From: Haloarcula sp. CBA1129 | GTDB taxonomy: Archaea > Halobacteriota > Halobacteria > Halobacteriales > Haloarculaceae | Reading direction: 5' to 3' | NCBI RefSeq assembly: GCF_008729015.1 | Contig: NZ_RKSM01000003.1 | Location: forward strand, 62,001 to 126,000 | Length of the DNA stretch: 64,000 bases | Shown here: piece after piece, positions 7,496 to 16,247 of the stretch | Layout of the letters: every line of letters starts with the position of its first letter | How positions within the stretch are numbered: the stretch's first letter is position 1 | Made by a program: the position numbers and the translations under genes | Notes under the pieces: model-generated | What the model saw: the letters and a program-made list of their open reading frames with translations, nothing else | What the model was told of the DNA's origin: nothing | Databases searched by the model: none

Positions 7496-8365
7496 TCAAT
7501 TATCGGCGGTGTCAACGTGGTGACTAAGCGGAGCGGCCGCCGTTTGGGCATCGTCAATTACCTCTGACGCCCACTCGACAACCTCGGGGTGCGTGCAGCG
7601 GATAATCTCGAATCCGGTGTCGCGTTCGCGGTCGATGGTCAGAAACACGGTTTCACCGTCGATGAGATCGATACTGCAGGGAACAGGTTCGTCGAGACTG
7701 TAGTATGTCACCGATGACGTCGCCGCCTCGATTGTCTGCCAGCGGCCACGGAGGTCAGCGTCTGAAAGCATCGTCTCGGTCAGGTCGATGTCGAACACGA
7801 CGGTTCCATCCGCTTCGTTGCCTGCCCGGACTGCCTCTTCGTACGTGTACATCGGGAGCGCGATGAACGTTCCGAGGAGCGAACGGAACGACGACGCGTC
7901 CTGAATGGCGTTAGCGACGATGCGAGCCGCGGCGAGCGGGTCGGCGCTCTGGTCGGCCACGAGTCGCCCCTCAGCGAGACACCGAAGGTCGAAGTCGAAC
8001 CAGTCTGTCGGCAGTCGCTGGACGACATCGGGATACTCCTGTCCGATAGAAACGGTCCCGAGTAACTGCGTGAAATCGTCGTAGACAAGCTTTCCCAGCC
8101 CGGTTAGCGTGTACACCCTCTCCCCGTTTTGCCGCGTGATCCAGTCACGGTCTTTCAGGTCGCCGAGAATCCGACTGAGCGTCACGCGCGTCACCCCCGT
8201 CCGGTCGCTCAGCTCGTCACGGCTACAGGCCCCTTCAGACAAGAGTTCGAGGACGCGAAGGCGGTGTTCCGAGCGAGCGAGGAACGCCACCGCTTCGATG
8301 GCATCGCTCGAGAGGCCCCCGGTGGACCGAGCCGCCGTTCCGTTCTCCAGATTTGCGGTCGTCAT
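7496..8365 (-). CDS. Winged-helix transcriptional regulator with C-terminal effector-like domain
   Basis: This 289-residue protein has an ArsR/MarR-like winged helix over roughly residues 20-95 (HRLRVLELLSEGACSRDELS, then GVTRVTLSRILGDLKDRDWI). A 190-residue C-terminal domain, common in haloarchaeal regulators of this type, may bind a ligand. The ATG at 8365 is chosen over one 33 bases upstream because the earlier one would lie inside the promoter and palindrome. It is divergent from an ABC exporter operon, its likely target, and the palindrome just upstream suggests self-regulation. Confidence 0.8.
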   Translation of the reverse strand: MTTANLENGTAARSTGGLSSDAIEAVAFLARSEHRLRVLELLSEGACSRDELSDRTGVTRVTLSRILGDLKDRDWITRQNGERVYTLTGLGKLVYDDFTQLLGTVSIGQEYPDVVQRLPTDWFDFDLRCLAEGRLVADQSADPLAAARIVANAIQDASSFRSLLGTFIALPMYTYEEAVRAGNEADGTVVFDIDLTETMLSDADLRGRWQTIEAATSSVTYYSLDEPVPCSIDLIDGETVFLTIDRERDTGFEIIRCTHPEVVEWASEVIDDAQTAAAPLSHHVDTADN

Positions 8366-8383
8366 TTGGGTATCTAGCGATAG

Positions 8384-8399
8384 TTTAGGCCGGCCCAAA
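8384..8399. promoter_or_regulatory. Near-perfect palindrome upstream of the regulator gene
   Basis: TTTAGGCCGGCCCAAA is a 16-base inverted repeat with one imperfect pair. It lies 19 bases before the regulator start, over its promoter, in the gap shared with the divergent ABC exporter. Its core (TTAGGCCGGCCCAA) differs at only two positions from the palindrome before the iron-binding lipoproteins (TTAGGCCAGCCTAA), so both may be read by the same or related repressors. Confidence 0.55.
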
Positions 8400-8530
8400 A
8401 CAGTTTCTCTCTCGGGTTTTCGCCCGAGTTTTGAGAGATAGTTCGTCGAAACCGGTCTCTGTCCCCCTGAGGTGTTCTGCTTCAGTATAACAACTTATAC
8501 CGACAGAACCACGATGGTCGGCAGAACGCT

Positions 8531-9280
8531 GTGACAGCAATCGAGATCGAGTCGCTCAGGAAGTCATACGGCGACGTGACCGCGATAGCGAACCTCTCGC
8601 TGAGTATCGACGATGGTGAGTTCTTCGGATTGCTCGGTCCGAACGGGGCCGGCAAGACCACCACGATGGAGATACTCACCGGACAGCTCAGTCCGGATAG
8701 CGGGCAGGCAACGGTACTCGGTGTCGACCCGGCGACGGAGCCGACAGCGGTCCGTGAACGGGCTGGGATTCTCCCCGAGAAGGAGTCCCCGCCGAGTTTC
8801 ATGACGCCGCGTGAGTACTTCGATTTCGTCGGTGCGATCCGGGATATGCCCGACCAATCGGTGACCGAGCAGACCGAGTCGTGGGCCGACCGCCTCGGCT
8901 TTACCGCGAAGCTCGACACGCTGTCCTCGGACCTTTCACGGGGTCAACAGCAGAAAGTGATGATCGCCGGAGCGTTCTTCCACGAGCCGGACGTCGTGTT
9001 CATCGACGAACCGCTGGCGAACCTCGACCCGATCGTTCAGGAGCGGGTCAAGCGCTTCCTTCGTTCGTATCAGGACGCCGGCAACACAATCGTCGTCACG
9101 ACACACGACGTAGATGTCGCGGCCGAACTCTGTTCGCGGGTCGGAATCATGTACGAAGGCGACCTCGTCGCCGATGTCCGGCCGGCAGAACTCGACGCTG
9201 ATGTGACGCTCCTCGACGTGTTTCTGGATAACGTCGACCCAACAGTGACTCAGGGAAACAGACCGCTGACACATGAGTGA
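8531..9280 (+). CDS. ABC transporter ATP-binding protein
   Basis: A 249-residue ABC ATPase of the CcmA/Nod-type exporter class. It has Walker A GLLGPNGAGKTTTME, a signature region LSRGQQQKVM, Walker B VVFIDEPLANLD and the H-loop TTHD. The signature is SRGQQ rather than SGGQ, a common variant. The start is a GTG, with TTATACC about 33 bases upstream as a likely TATA box. The last eight bases overlap the permease gene, so the two are translated together and form a transporter of unknown substrate. The divergent HTH gene is a likely regulator. Confidence 0.92.
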   Translation: MTAIEIESLRKSYGDVTAIANLSLSIDDGEFFGLLGPNGAGKTTTMEILTGQLSPDSGQATVLGVDPATEPTAVRERAGILPEKESPPSFMTPREYFDFVGAIRDMPDQSVTEQTESWADRLGFTAKLDTLSSDLSRGQQQKVMIAGAFFHEPDVVFIDEPLANLDPIVQERVKRFLRSYQDAGNTIVVTTHDVDVAAELCSRVGIMYEGDLVADVRPAELDADVTLLDVFLDNVDPTVTQGNRPLTHE

Positions 9281-10706
9281 TGGCCGGGCGCGCAGGGTGT
9301 TTGTCGAGATGCTCCGCGAGGAGTGGCGACTCCACAGCCGGCTCTTCCGGGGCAGCCACTTCTCCCTGTTTCCGGTGTTCATCTGTCTCCTCGCTGGAGG
9401 GGCAGCCAAGCTTCTCGCTGTTACCGGGACCGAACCGAAGACCGTGTTCGCTGGCCTCCACGCACTGGTGTTCGTCTTCGGTCTCCACACGGGGTCTATC
9501 GGCTTTGTGGGACGGGATGCCCTCCGGAATCTCCTCGGTGATGTGACGCTGCTGGTGTTCTCTGCCCGCACGCTCCCGCTATCGCAGAACAAGCTACTGG
9601 GGCTTTTCGTCATCAAGGACAGCGTCTACTACGCGGTGCTGTTTCTGCTGCCACTTTCTCTCGGAACGGTGCTGGCAGTCCGAGGAGCCACCGGACCCAT
9701 CCTCGTAGCTGAGACTGTCTCTCTTCTATGGGCGACTCTGACGATGATGTTCGTCCTCGGGATGGGAACGACGATTGCGGCCCTCGGTCTCGCCGGCCGT
9801 GGCGTACCCGGACTGGCGCTACTCGCGGTCCCACTCGTCGCAGTCGGTACCGCGGTGGCCGGCGGCATCGATGTCGTGTCGTACACTCCTTACGGTCTAT
9901 TCCTTGTACAGACCCCCTTGCGAGCCGGAACGACGGCTGCCAGTCTCGTCGGTGTCTTTGTGCTGGGCGCTAGCACCTTCGATGGGACCGCCCCCCGGCC
10001 CGCTCGGACGGTCGAACCAACCTTTCGCCGGTGGTGGCAGCAGATCGGAGACCCGGTTGCAACGAAGAGCCTCCTCGATATCCACCGAAGCGCTGGCGGG
10101 TTCGGGAAAGTCCTCTTCTCGGCGGCAGTGCTGTTCGGTGTTACCGCTGCCCTCGTCGACTTTGCCGGGCAGATTACGGGTGTGAAGCCGTCCACTGGTA
10201 TCTCATTCGGTGCGATTCTCGGTCTCTCGGGGTTTACGACCTATAACTGGCTCACGCAATCCGACGACGTGTCCCTGTATTTTGCCCACCCGATCTCTGT
10301 GAACGCTGTTTTCGCGGGGAAATTCCGGGCATTTCTCCTGCTTGGTCCACTGGTGGGCCTCGCCTTCTACGGACTCGCGCTGGTCTGGCGTGGCGGGCCA
10401 GTCGCTGAGGCGGTCGTCGGGGCCGTCCTGCTCGTCGGCGTCGCCTGCTACATCTTCGGGACTACCGTCTATCTCACCGGCCTCTCTCCGAACGAGTTCC
10501 TCTTCGATACGGCCCTGTTCGCTGTTTTCGGCGCGGCAATGGTCCTCCCGCTGGTCCCGGTCCTCATCGTCGGATTCGCTATCTCACCGCTGACTGGGTC
10601 CCTGCTTGCCGCCCTCGGTGGGTTTGGTGGCGTCCTCGGCGCTGTCGGCGTCGGCCTCTACCGCCGGTCCTTACCGAAGTGGTCGAGGCGGTACCAACGA
10701 GCGTGA
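9273..10706 (+). CDS. ABC exporter permease protein
   Basis: This 477-residue membrane protein has about ten to twelve hydrophobic segments in two blocks, separated by a cytoplasmic stretch around residues 245-280 (RTVEPTFRRWWQQIGDP). No periplasmic binding protein is encoded nearby, which favours export. It overlaps the ATPase by eight bases. The substrate cannot be read from the sequence. Confidence 0.82.
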   Translation: MSDGRARRVFVEMLREEWRLHSRLFRGSHFSLFPVFICLLAGGAAKLLAVTGTEPKTVFAGLHALVFVFGLHTGSIGFVGRDALRNLLGDVTLLVFSARTLPLSQNKLLGLFVIKDSVYYAVLFLLPLSLGTVLAVRGATGPILVAETVSLLWATLTMMFVLGMGTTIAALGLAGRGVPGLALLAVPLVAVGTAVAGGIDVVSYTPYGLFLVQTPLRAGTTAASLVGVFVLGASTFDGTAPRPARTVEPTFRRWWQQIGDPVATKSLLDIHRSAGGFGKVLFSAAVLFGVTAALVDFAGQITGVKPSTGISFGAILGLSGFTTYNWLTQSDDVSLYFAHPISVNAVFAGKFRAFLLLGPLVGLAFYGLALVWRGGPVAEAVVGAVLLVGVACYIFGTTVYLTGLSPNEFLFDTALFAVFGAAMVLPLVPVLIVGFAISPLTGSLLAALGGFGGVLGAVGVGLYRRSLPKWSRRYQRA

Positions 10707-10874
10707 GCGGTCACCTCAGCCGTCCGTAACGACGAACCGAACACGATTACCCTACCGGTAACGCCGTCGACGCAACCGAATGCGGGCTCCGTGGCACCAC
10801 ACCGGGTTGTTGAACTCCGGCTCTGAATATATTCGCCCAAAGCCTCTCTACGGCAGCTATTAATCGATAGGTGC

Positions 10875-11108
10875 ATGGCAGAACAGCAACTCGATCTTCG
10901 AGAGATCCCACCGCCGAAGCGACATCCGAAGATCTTCGACGCGTTCGAAAAACTGGACCGCGGAGAGGCACTGACGATAGTCAACGACCACGAACCGACG
11001 CCACTCTACCACCAGATGGCCGCGGAGCGACAATCGTTCGATGCCGAGGGGTACACTGTCGACCGCATCGGTCCGAACGAGTTCATCGCGACACTGCCGA
11101 AGAAGTAG
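10875..11108 (+). CDS. DUF2249 domain protein (TusA-like fold)
   Basis: A complete 77-residue protein made almost entirely of a DUF2249 domain: the LDLREIPPPKRHPKIF start, a central NDHEPTPLYHQM motif and a C-terminal strand pair. DUF2249 proteins share a TusA/SirA-like fold and often sit beside nitrogen-oxide or redox genes; their biochemical role is not settled. It has its own short upstream region with a weak TATA-like GAATATATTC about 50 bases before the start. Confidence 0.8.
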   Translation: MAEQQLDLREIPPPKRHPKIFDAFEKLDRGEALTIVNDHEPTPLYHQMAAERQSFDAEGYTVDRIGPNEFIATLPKK

Positions 11109-11169
11109 CCACCAGTGCTCGTATCGAGCTTTCCGAATAGCTTTTGCTGGTCGGTATCAGCACACCGAT

Positions 11170-11979
11170 ATGGACCGCCGTACCGCGAGGCTACTCAACG
11201 GTGTGTTGGCGCTGTGCTGCCTCGCGCTTGTCTTCGCAGCCGTGTTCCCGTTCACAACTGTCGACCCGCATTCGAAGAAGCCCGTCGATGAACGGTTCAC
11301 GGTGCCGGACGCCGATGAATACCGGGCGACGGGAGTGATTGTCGCAGATAATGAGACCGCGCTCGAGTTCGAAGGCGCTGTGACCGCTGGCGGCGGGCGT
11401 TACCTGTCCGTTGACGAAGGTGATGTCCGAACTGAACGGTATCAGGCGTCGCCGGGCGACCCGGTCTACAGGCGTCTCGTTGTCGAGGACGACAGCAGTA
11501 CCGACCGGCGACGGGACCAGATTCAGAGCGATTCCGATTTGGAACTTCTTCGGACGAACCGGACTGATGGGGCCGTCACGTTCATCAGCAAGCAGGATTC
11601 AGACGATCTGGCTGGCGATGTTTCCGGAACGGCGTCGGTAGTCGTCATGAACTTGTATCTCGTCGGATACGAACAGGAAGCCACCTCCTCTCAGGCAGCG
11701 ACCGTCTACACGCCGAAAAACGGCTGGTACGAGGGACGGGAGGCGTACCACGTCACCGGGGCTACAGGGACCGTGCGAACAGTCGGTGAGACGACTGCCG
11801 TTCGCTCCGCGACAGTTACGTGGGACCAGACGAGGCCTGCAGGGACGTATGCAGAATTCGCCTTGGTCAGACTGACAGGTGATGGGCCGAAAACGTACGA
11901 CCTCTCCTTCGAGTTCGAGTCGGGCGAGACGACAGTGAACCGGCCGGCGTGGGTCACCGACGTCCGTACTGGAGCGTAG
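11170..11979 (+). CDS. Membrane-anchored extracellular protein of unknown function
   Basis: The 269-residue protein has one N-terminal helix (LLNGVLALCCLALVFAAVFP) and an acidic extracellular region with a few N-x-S/T sequons. Its layout is like that of the protein encoded near 5 kb, but I see no clear sequence match. The start at 11170 places the Arg-rich MDRRTARLL before the helix; the frame is open further upstream but overlaps the DUF2249 gene. No enzymatic motif is seen. Confidence 0.7.
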   Translation: MDRRTARLLNGVLALCCLALVFAAVFPFTTVDPHSKKPVDERFTVPDADEYRATGVIVADNETALEFEGAVTAGGGRYLSVDEGDVRTERYQASPGDPVYRRLVVEDDSSTDRRRDQIQSDSDLELLRTNRTDGAVTFISKQDSDDLAGDVSGTASVVVMNLYLVGYEQEATSSQAATVYTPKNGWYEGREAYHVTGATGTVRTVGETTAVRSATVTWDQTRPAGTYAEFALVRLTGDGPKTYDLSFEFESGETTVNRPAWVTDVRTGA

Positions 11980-12146
11980 CCAGCCAGTCACGGAACGCGT
12001 CGCACCGGAGGGCGGTCGTGTAGGGTCCGTGTGGAGCCGGCAGCCCCCGCGAACTTCGTTTCGGCACATCCACCACAGGCTGTAAGTGCCATGTGTGGCG
12101 AGTGTATGGTCGGTTTTATTTCCGTCCCCGTGAACGTTCGGACAGA

Positions 12147-12698
12147 ATGGCATCCTACGACGCGTTTGACCCGGCTGTCGAAATCAACGGGCAAACGGTA
12201 CTCACGATAGTCGAGGCGGCGATGGGGAAGTTCTCAGACGAGTACCGGGAACGGGCGCTAACGGCGCTCGCTGCGGAGGGGATCACCGACCCGGCGGCCG
12301 ACGAGTGGTACCCACAACAAGCTTGGCTGAACGCGTTCGAGACGATTGCCGATGACCTGCAACCGCATGTCCTCGACCGACTCGGCGAACAGATTCCCCG
12401 CGTCGCGGACTGGCCGAACGATTTTGATACTGTTCCGGAGGGTCTCCAGTCGATAGATGAGGCCTACCAGCGAAATCACCGTGGCGGAGACATCGGGTAC
12501 TACCGCTTCGAACCTTTGGGGAACCAGACCGGCGAGGTGACGTGTGAGAACCCGTATCCGTGTCCGTTCGACCGTGGCCTCATCCGTGGGGTTGCCCAGC
12601 AGTACGCGCCGGTCGACGCGTTCGTGTTCATCGAGGAGACGGGCGAGGCGTGTCGCCGGAACGGGGACGACGCGTGTACATATACGGTCTACTGGTAG
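12147..12698 (+). CDS. Haloarchaeal hypothetical protein with V4R-like Cys motif
   Basis: A 183-residue soluble protein. The C-terminal third has two cysteine pairs, CENPYPC and CRRNGDDAC followed by TYTVYW. The ending G-x-D-x-C-x-Y-x-V is like the metal-binding end of V4R (4-vinyl reductase-like) sensor domains and related haem/NO-binding folds, so a small-molecule or metal-binding role is possible. This is inference from the motif only. The ATG at 12147 is chosen because the upstream residues are basic and lie over the promoter. It converges with the GbsR-like gene eight bases away. Confidence 0.7.
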   Translation: MASYDAFDPAVEINGQTVLTIVEAAMGKFSDEYRERALTALAAEGITDPAADEWYPQQAWLNAFETIADDLQPHVLDRLGEQIPRVADWPNDFDTVPEGLQSIDEAYQRNHRGGDIGYYRFEPLGNQTGEVTCENPYPCPFDRGLIRGVAQQYAPVDAFVFIEETGEACRRNGDDACTYTVYW

Positions 12699-12706
12699 TG
12701 CGGGAA

Positions 12707-13210
12707 CTACCGTTCGTAGGTCTCAAGCGCCTCGCGGAGTTCGGCGGCCGAGTACTCCGACGCAAGCTGTACGATCTCCTCGAGGTCTTCGTACGTCTCG
12801 CGGAGGTCTCGAACGCGCTCTTGCTCGCGAGTATCTGCTCGCACCTGCTCTTCCGCCCGGCGGATGGTCCTGAGCGTCGTCTGGACTTCCCGCTGGATGT
12901 ATTGCTGGAACACGTCCTGCAGGATGAACCAGACCTCGCGTTCGGCCTTGAACCGGACTCGCCTGCCACCTCCTGTAGATGACCGACGGTGGATGAGCCC
13001 GACACGCGACAGCGTCCGCGTGACGTTACTCACGGTTGATTTTGCGTACCCCGTTTCTTCGACGAGCTCTGGGATGGAGAGCGGGTCTGCTGCGAAGTAC
13101 AGCACGCCGTAGATGCGCCCGGCACTTCGACTGAGACCGTACACCTCAGCCGATTGTTCCATCGACTCGATGACGCGTTCGCGTGCGACCGCGCTGTCGT
13201 CATCACTCAT
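12707..13210 (-). CDS. GbsR/MarR-family transcriptional regulator
   Basis: The 167-residue protein has a winged helix (GRIYGVLYFAADPLSIPELV, then GYAKSTVSNVTRTLSRVGLI) and a long C-terminal amphipathic helix region (QREVQTTLRTIRRAEEQVRA) for dimerisation. This is the layout of GbsR-type repressors, which in bacteria and several haloarchaea control compatible-solute genes. No choline or betaine gene is visible nearby. It is divergent from an ArsR-like gene, with a strong inverted repeat between them. Confidence 0.85.
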   Translation of the reverse strand: MSDDDSAVARERVIESMEQSAEVYGLSRSAGRIYGVLYFAADPLSIPELVEETGYAKSTVSNVTRTLSRVGLIHRRSSTGGGRRVRFKAEREVWFILQDVFQQYIQREVQTTLRTIRRAEEQVRADTREQERVRDLRETYEDLEEIVQLASEYSAAELREALETYER

Positions 13211-13299
13211 ACATCCGAACTGGCTGCCCTGTTTGCCGCGTGCCCTGCTGCGTCATACCTCTGGCTATTAATCCGTAAGTATTAAATTGTTTGATTGAT

Positions 13300-13321
13300 T
13301 TGTTCGGATTGAGCCGAACAA
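13300..13321. promoter_or_regulatory. Perfect inverted repeat between divergent regulator genes
   Basis: TTGTTCGG and CCGAACAA form perfect 8-base arms around a 6-base spacer. A TATA-like TATTAAAT lies at 13280-13287, so the repeat covers the likely transcription start of the ArsR-like gene and would block its promoter when bound. It is the best operator candidate in the window. Confidence 0.65.
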
Positions 13322-13353
13322 ACAGAAACAGTCGTCGATACCCCCTACAATCC

Positions 13354-13707
13354 ATGGCAAGTGTCTTCCCCCACCAGCCGCCGGTTGACTATGCACCCCG
13401 AGAGCAGACGAACGTCGTAGTCAACGGTACCGAACCAACTGACGTGCTTCAGATCCTCTCGTCCGAGGCCGCACAAGAGATACTGGGGACGGTCAGAGAC
13501 GAACCGAAGACCGCCTCGGACATCGCGGACGCAGTCGACCGCTCGCTCCAGAGCGTCTCCTATCACCTTGACCGCCTCTGTGAAGCTGACCTTATCGAAC
13601 CTGCCGAAACGTGGTACTCTGAAAAGGGGACGGAGATGACGGTGTACGCCCTCGCCACAGAACGACTCGTGGTGCAGTTAGGTGACAGCGCTGACCGCTC
13701 CGTGTAG
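13354..13707 (+). CDS. ArsR-like HTH regulator
   Basis: This 117-residue protein has a winged helix over residues 25-95 (EILGTVRDEPKTASDIADAV, then SLQSVSYHLDRLCEADLIEP). There are no metal-binding cysteines in the recognition region, so it is not a classical metal sensor; it belongs to the large group of short haloarchaeal ArsR-like proteins. The ATG at 13354 follows the palindrome by 33 bases. It ends about 100 bases before the kinase-like gene on the same strand. Confidence 0.8.
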   Translation: MASVFPHQPPVDYAPREQTNVVVNGTEPTDVLQILSSEAAQEILGTVRDEPKTASDIADAVDRSLQSVSYHLDRLCEADLIEPAETWYSEKGTEMTVYALATERLVVQLGDSADRSV

Positions 13708-13804
13708 GGAACCAACTGCTTCGAGCACTGCCTGTAATCCGTGTTTGCAGTCGGGTTCTGGCAGCGACGAACAGACCTATTGGAACCCCTCTCGTACGTC
13801 GAAT

Positions 13805-14680
13805 ATGGACGAGGGAGCGAGCGCGGAACAGGAGACGGCGACAGTGCTACAGCGGGTTTCGAGCGTACTAAGCGCCGATGCTCGCGATGCACTGGAACTC
13901 GACGGCGGGGAAGTCGGGTCGGTCTACCGCGTGTCGTTTCGCGACCGTTCTGACGTAGCGGCGAAGGTCGATGACTCGCCACTCGGAATCGAGGCGGCAA
14001 TGCTTCAGTACCTCGACCGTAACACGCCGCTGCCCGTGCCGAAAGTCCTCCACGTCGAACCGGAACTGCTCGTGATGTCGTTCATCGGTGGCGACGACCG
14101 GTTCGACGAGCGGGCTGAACGCGACCTCGCGCGCCACGTCGCGTCTCTCCACGATATCTCGGCTGACGCGTTCGGTTTTCCGTTCGATACTCTTTCGGGC
14201 CCGTTCAGCCAGTCGAACCCGTGGACCGATTCATGGATCGACTTCTTCCGCGAGCGACGGCTACTCCCGTTCGCAACGGCTGCACGGAACGATGGAGTCC
14301 TGCCAGCCACTGAGTTCGACCGGGTGCAGCGACTGGCGGACACGCTCGACACCCGACTCGTCGAACCGGCCACGCCGTCGCTGCTACACGGCGACATCCA
14401 TCCCGGAAACGCTGTCGTGGCTGACGGAACCGTTCGAGCCGTTCTCGACCCAGCGATATATTTCGGCCACGCTGAAGTGGACTTAGCGTACGTCAGCCGG
14501 CTGGAGTCAATCGGTGACGCCTTCTTCGATGAATACTGCCGGCACCGTGACATTTCTGCGGGATACTTCGAAGAACGACGCGACGTGTACGTTGCTTTCC
14601 ACGCGCTAGAGAACGTCCGGTTTTTCGGCGACGACGGACTTCCGAGACTCGACAGTGCATTAGACCGTCTCGGAGTCTAG
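13805..14680 (+). CDS. Fructosamine kinase-like / aminoglycoside phosphotransferase family protein
   Basis: The 291-residue protein belongs to the FN3K family of the protein-kinase-like fold. It has the nucleotide-binding sequence YRVSFRDRSDVAAKV, the catalytic loop LLHGDIHPGNAVV (Asp and Asn of the HGD-x-x-x-x-N motif) and the metal-binding VLDPAIYFGHAEVDLAY, close to the IDPAVYYGHREADLA type of fructosamine kinases. Such enzymes phosphorylate sugars attached to amines and so remove glycation. A ribulosamine or other small-molecule substrate is also possible. The start is supported by a TATA-like CCTATTGG region about 30 bases upstream. It converges with the sugar-porter gene. Confidence 0.83.
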   Translation: MDEGASAEQETATVLQRVSSVLSADARDALELDGGEVGSVYRVSFRDRSDVAAKVDDSPLGIEAAMLQYLDRNTPLPVPKVLHVEPELLVMSFIGGDDRFDERAERDLARHVASLHDISADAFGFPFDTLSGPFSQSNPWTDSWIDFFRERRLLPFATAARNDGVLPATEFDRVQRLADTLDTRLVEPATPSLLHGDIHPGNAVVADGTVRAVLDPAIYFGHAEVDLAYVSRLESIGDAFFDEYCRHRDISAGYFEERRDVYVAFHALENVRFFGDDGLPRLDSALDRLGV

Positions 14681-14721
14681 AACCGAAGGCGGTGGATTCG
14701 CCTGCCGTTCGAAGAACCGGT

Positions 14722-16101
14722 TCAGTCAGCCAACGAGATGTTCTGCCGGAGGTCGTCTTCGATTGCCTCCAGCGTCCGACCCTTTGTTTCGGGGACGTAG
14801 CGGTAGACAAACACCAGTCCCACGAGACTGCAGAGGCCGAACAGCCAGAACGTCGCAGAGGTTCCGACGCCGTCAGTCAGGATGGGGAACGTCAGCGACA
14901 CGAGGAGATTCGCACCCCAGTTAGCGACGGTGACGACGCCCATCGCGGACCCGCGAACGGAAAGCGGGTATATCTCTGAGATCAGGAGCCAGAAGACCGG
15001 CCCGAGACCGATTGCGAAGAAGGACACGAATAGCATCAGACTGATTGTGGCGATGACGCCGAGGCCCCCACCAAGACCGGGGAGGTAGAACACGGTACCG
15101 AGGACGGCGAGCGTCGCAACCATCCCACCGACCCCGACAAGCAGGAGTCGGCGACGACCAACGCGGTCGACGAGCATAATCGCCACGACGGTCATCACCA
15201 CGTTGATTGTCCCGATACCAACTGTCGCAAGGATCGAGGCGACGTTTCCTAAGCCAGTGGATTCGAGAATTGTCGGGGCGTAGTAGATGACCGCGTTGAT
15301 ACCAGTGATCTGCTGGAAGACGGCGAGCCCTAGACCGACGACGAGCGCCGGGCGGAGCCACGATGCCAGCAGATCACGAACGCCGGTTTCGGACTGCGTC
15401 TCGACAGTCTCCTCGATTTCGCTGAGCTCCTCATCGACACCGCCGGAACGCGTCCGTTTGAGGACCGCTCTGGCCTCGTCTTTCCGCCCGTGTTCGAAGA
15501 GCCAGCGCGGGCTTTCGGGCATCTTCAGGATGCCAATGGCGAGGATGACAGCTGGGACCATCCCGGCACCGAGCATCCACCGCCATGCGCCCGCATCGGC
15601 GAACGCGTAATTGACGAAATACGAGAGCAGGATTCCGGTAGTCACCATGAGCTGATTGAGCGAGGTGAGTCCGCCGCGAATGCTGGGCGGCGCGATTTCG
15701 GAGATGTACAGCGGCCCAACGATCGAGGCGAAGCCGATGGCGACGCCGTCGATAAGCCGACCGGCGACGAGGACGGGGACGTTCGGCGCGACGGCCATCG
15801 TGAACGACCCGATGAAGAACACGATGGCCGCAATGAGGATGAGGCGACGGCGACCGAGGCGGTCGGCTAACTGGCCACCCACGGCCGCACCGGCCGCGGC
15901 CCCGGCCATCGCGCCACTGACGATGATCCCCTCGACGAGCGGCGACATGACGAACGAGTCCTGAATGAACAGGAACGCGCCCGAGATGATCCCGGTGTCG
16001 AACCCGAACAACAGTCCGTTCAGCGCGGCTAACGCGGAGACGACGTAGACGAATCGGTCGCCGTCACCGCGGAGGACGTTACGTATGGTGGCTGTGGACA
16101 T
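14722..16101 (-). CDS. MFS sugar transporter (sugar porter family)
   Basis: A 459-residue major facilitator with twelve helices and all the sugar-porter signatures: GLLFGFDTGIISGA in helix 1, DRLGRRRLIL after helix 2, PESPRWL before the central loop, a second DRVGRRRLLL after helix 8, and PETKGRT at the C-terminus. These proteins import hexoses or pentoses with H+ or Na+. The ATG at 16101 is chosen because TTTTACAC lies about 30 bases upstream and the residues before it do not fit. It stands alone, convergent with the fructosamine-kinase-like gene. Confidence 0.93.
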   Translation of the reverse strand: MSTATIRNVLRGDGDRFVYVVSALAALNGLLFGFDTGIISGAFLFIQDSFVMSPLVEGIIVSGAMAGAAAGAAVGGQLADRLGRRRLILIAAIVFFIGSFTMAVAPNVPVLVAGRLIDGVAIGFASIVGPLYISEIAPPSIRGGLTSLNQLMVTTGILLSYFVNYAFADAGAWRWMLGAGMVPAVILAIGILKMPESPRWLFEHGRKDEARAVLKRTRSGGVDEELSEIEETVETQSETGVRDLLASWLRPALVVGLGLAVFQQITGINAVIYYAPTILESTGLGNVASILATVGIGTINVVMTVVAIMLVDRVGRRRLLLVGVGGMVATLAVLGTVFYLPGLGGGLGVIATISLMLFVSFFAIGLGPVFWLLISEIYPLSVRGSAMGVVTVANWGANLLVSLTFPILTDGVGTSATFWLFGLCSLVGLVFVYRYVPETKGRTLEAIEDDLRQNISLAD

Positions 16102-16247
16102 CCGTATAAAATTGAACTCGAATCTGTGTAAAAGTCTTTCCAAGTCTCTTCGCACGACGGCGGAGCCTCGGGAGTGACCTGCTTTCAGTGCGGTACTGAT
16201 ATTCAGCTACAGCCGTCAGCGCACGGGTCTGCGATGAGTGAGCATTC
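16102..16247. promoter_or_regulatory. Promoter region of the sugar porter gene
   Basis: On the minus strand a TTTTACAC element about 30 bases before the ATG, and an AATTTTATAC element about 6 bases before it, are both TATA-like. The first has the right distance for a leaderless transcript. No operator palindrome is obvious. Confidence 0.4.
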
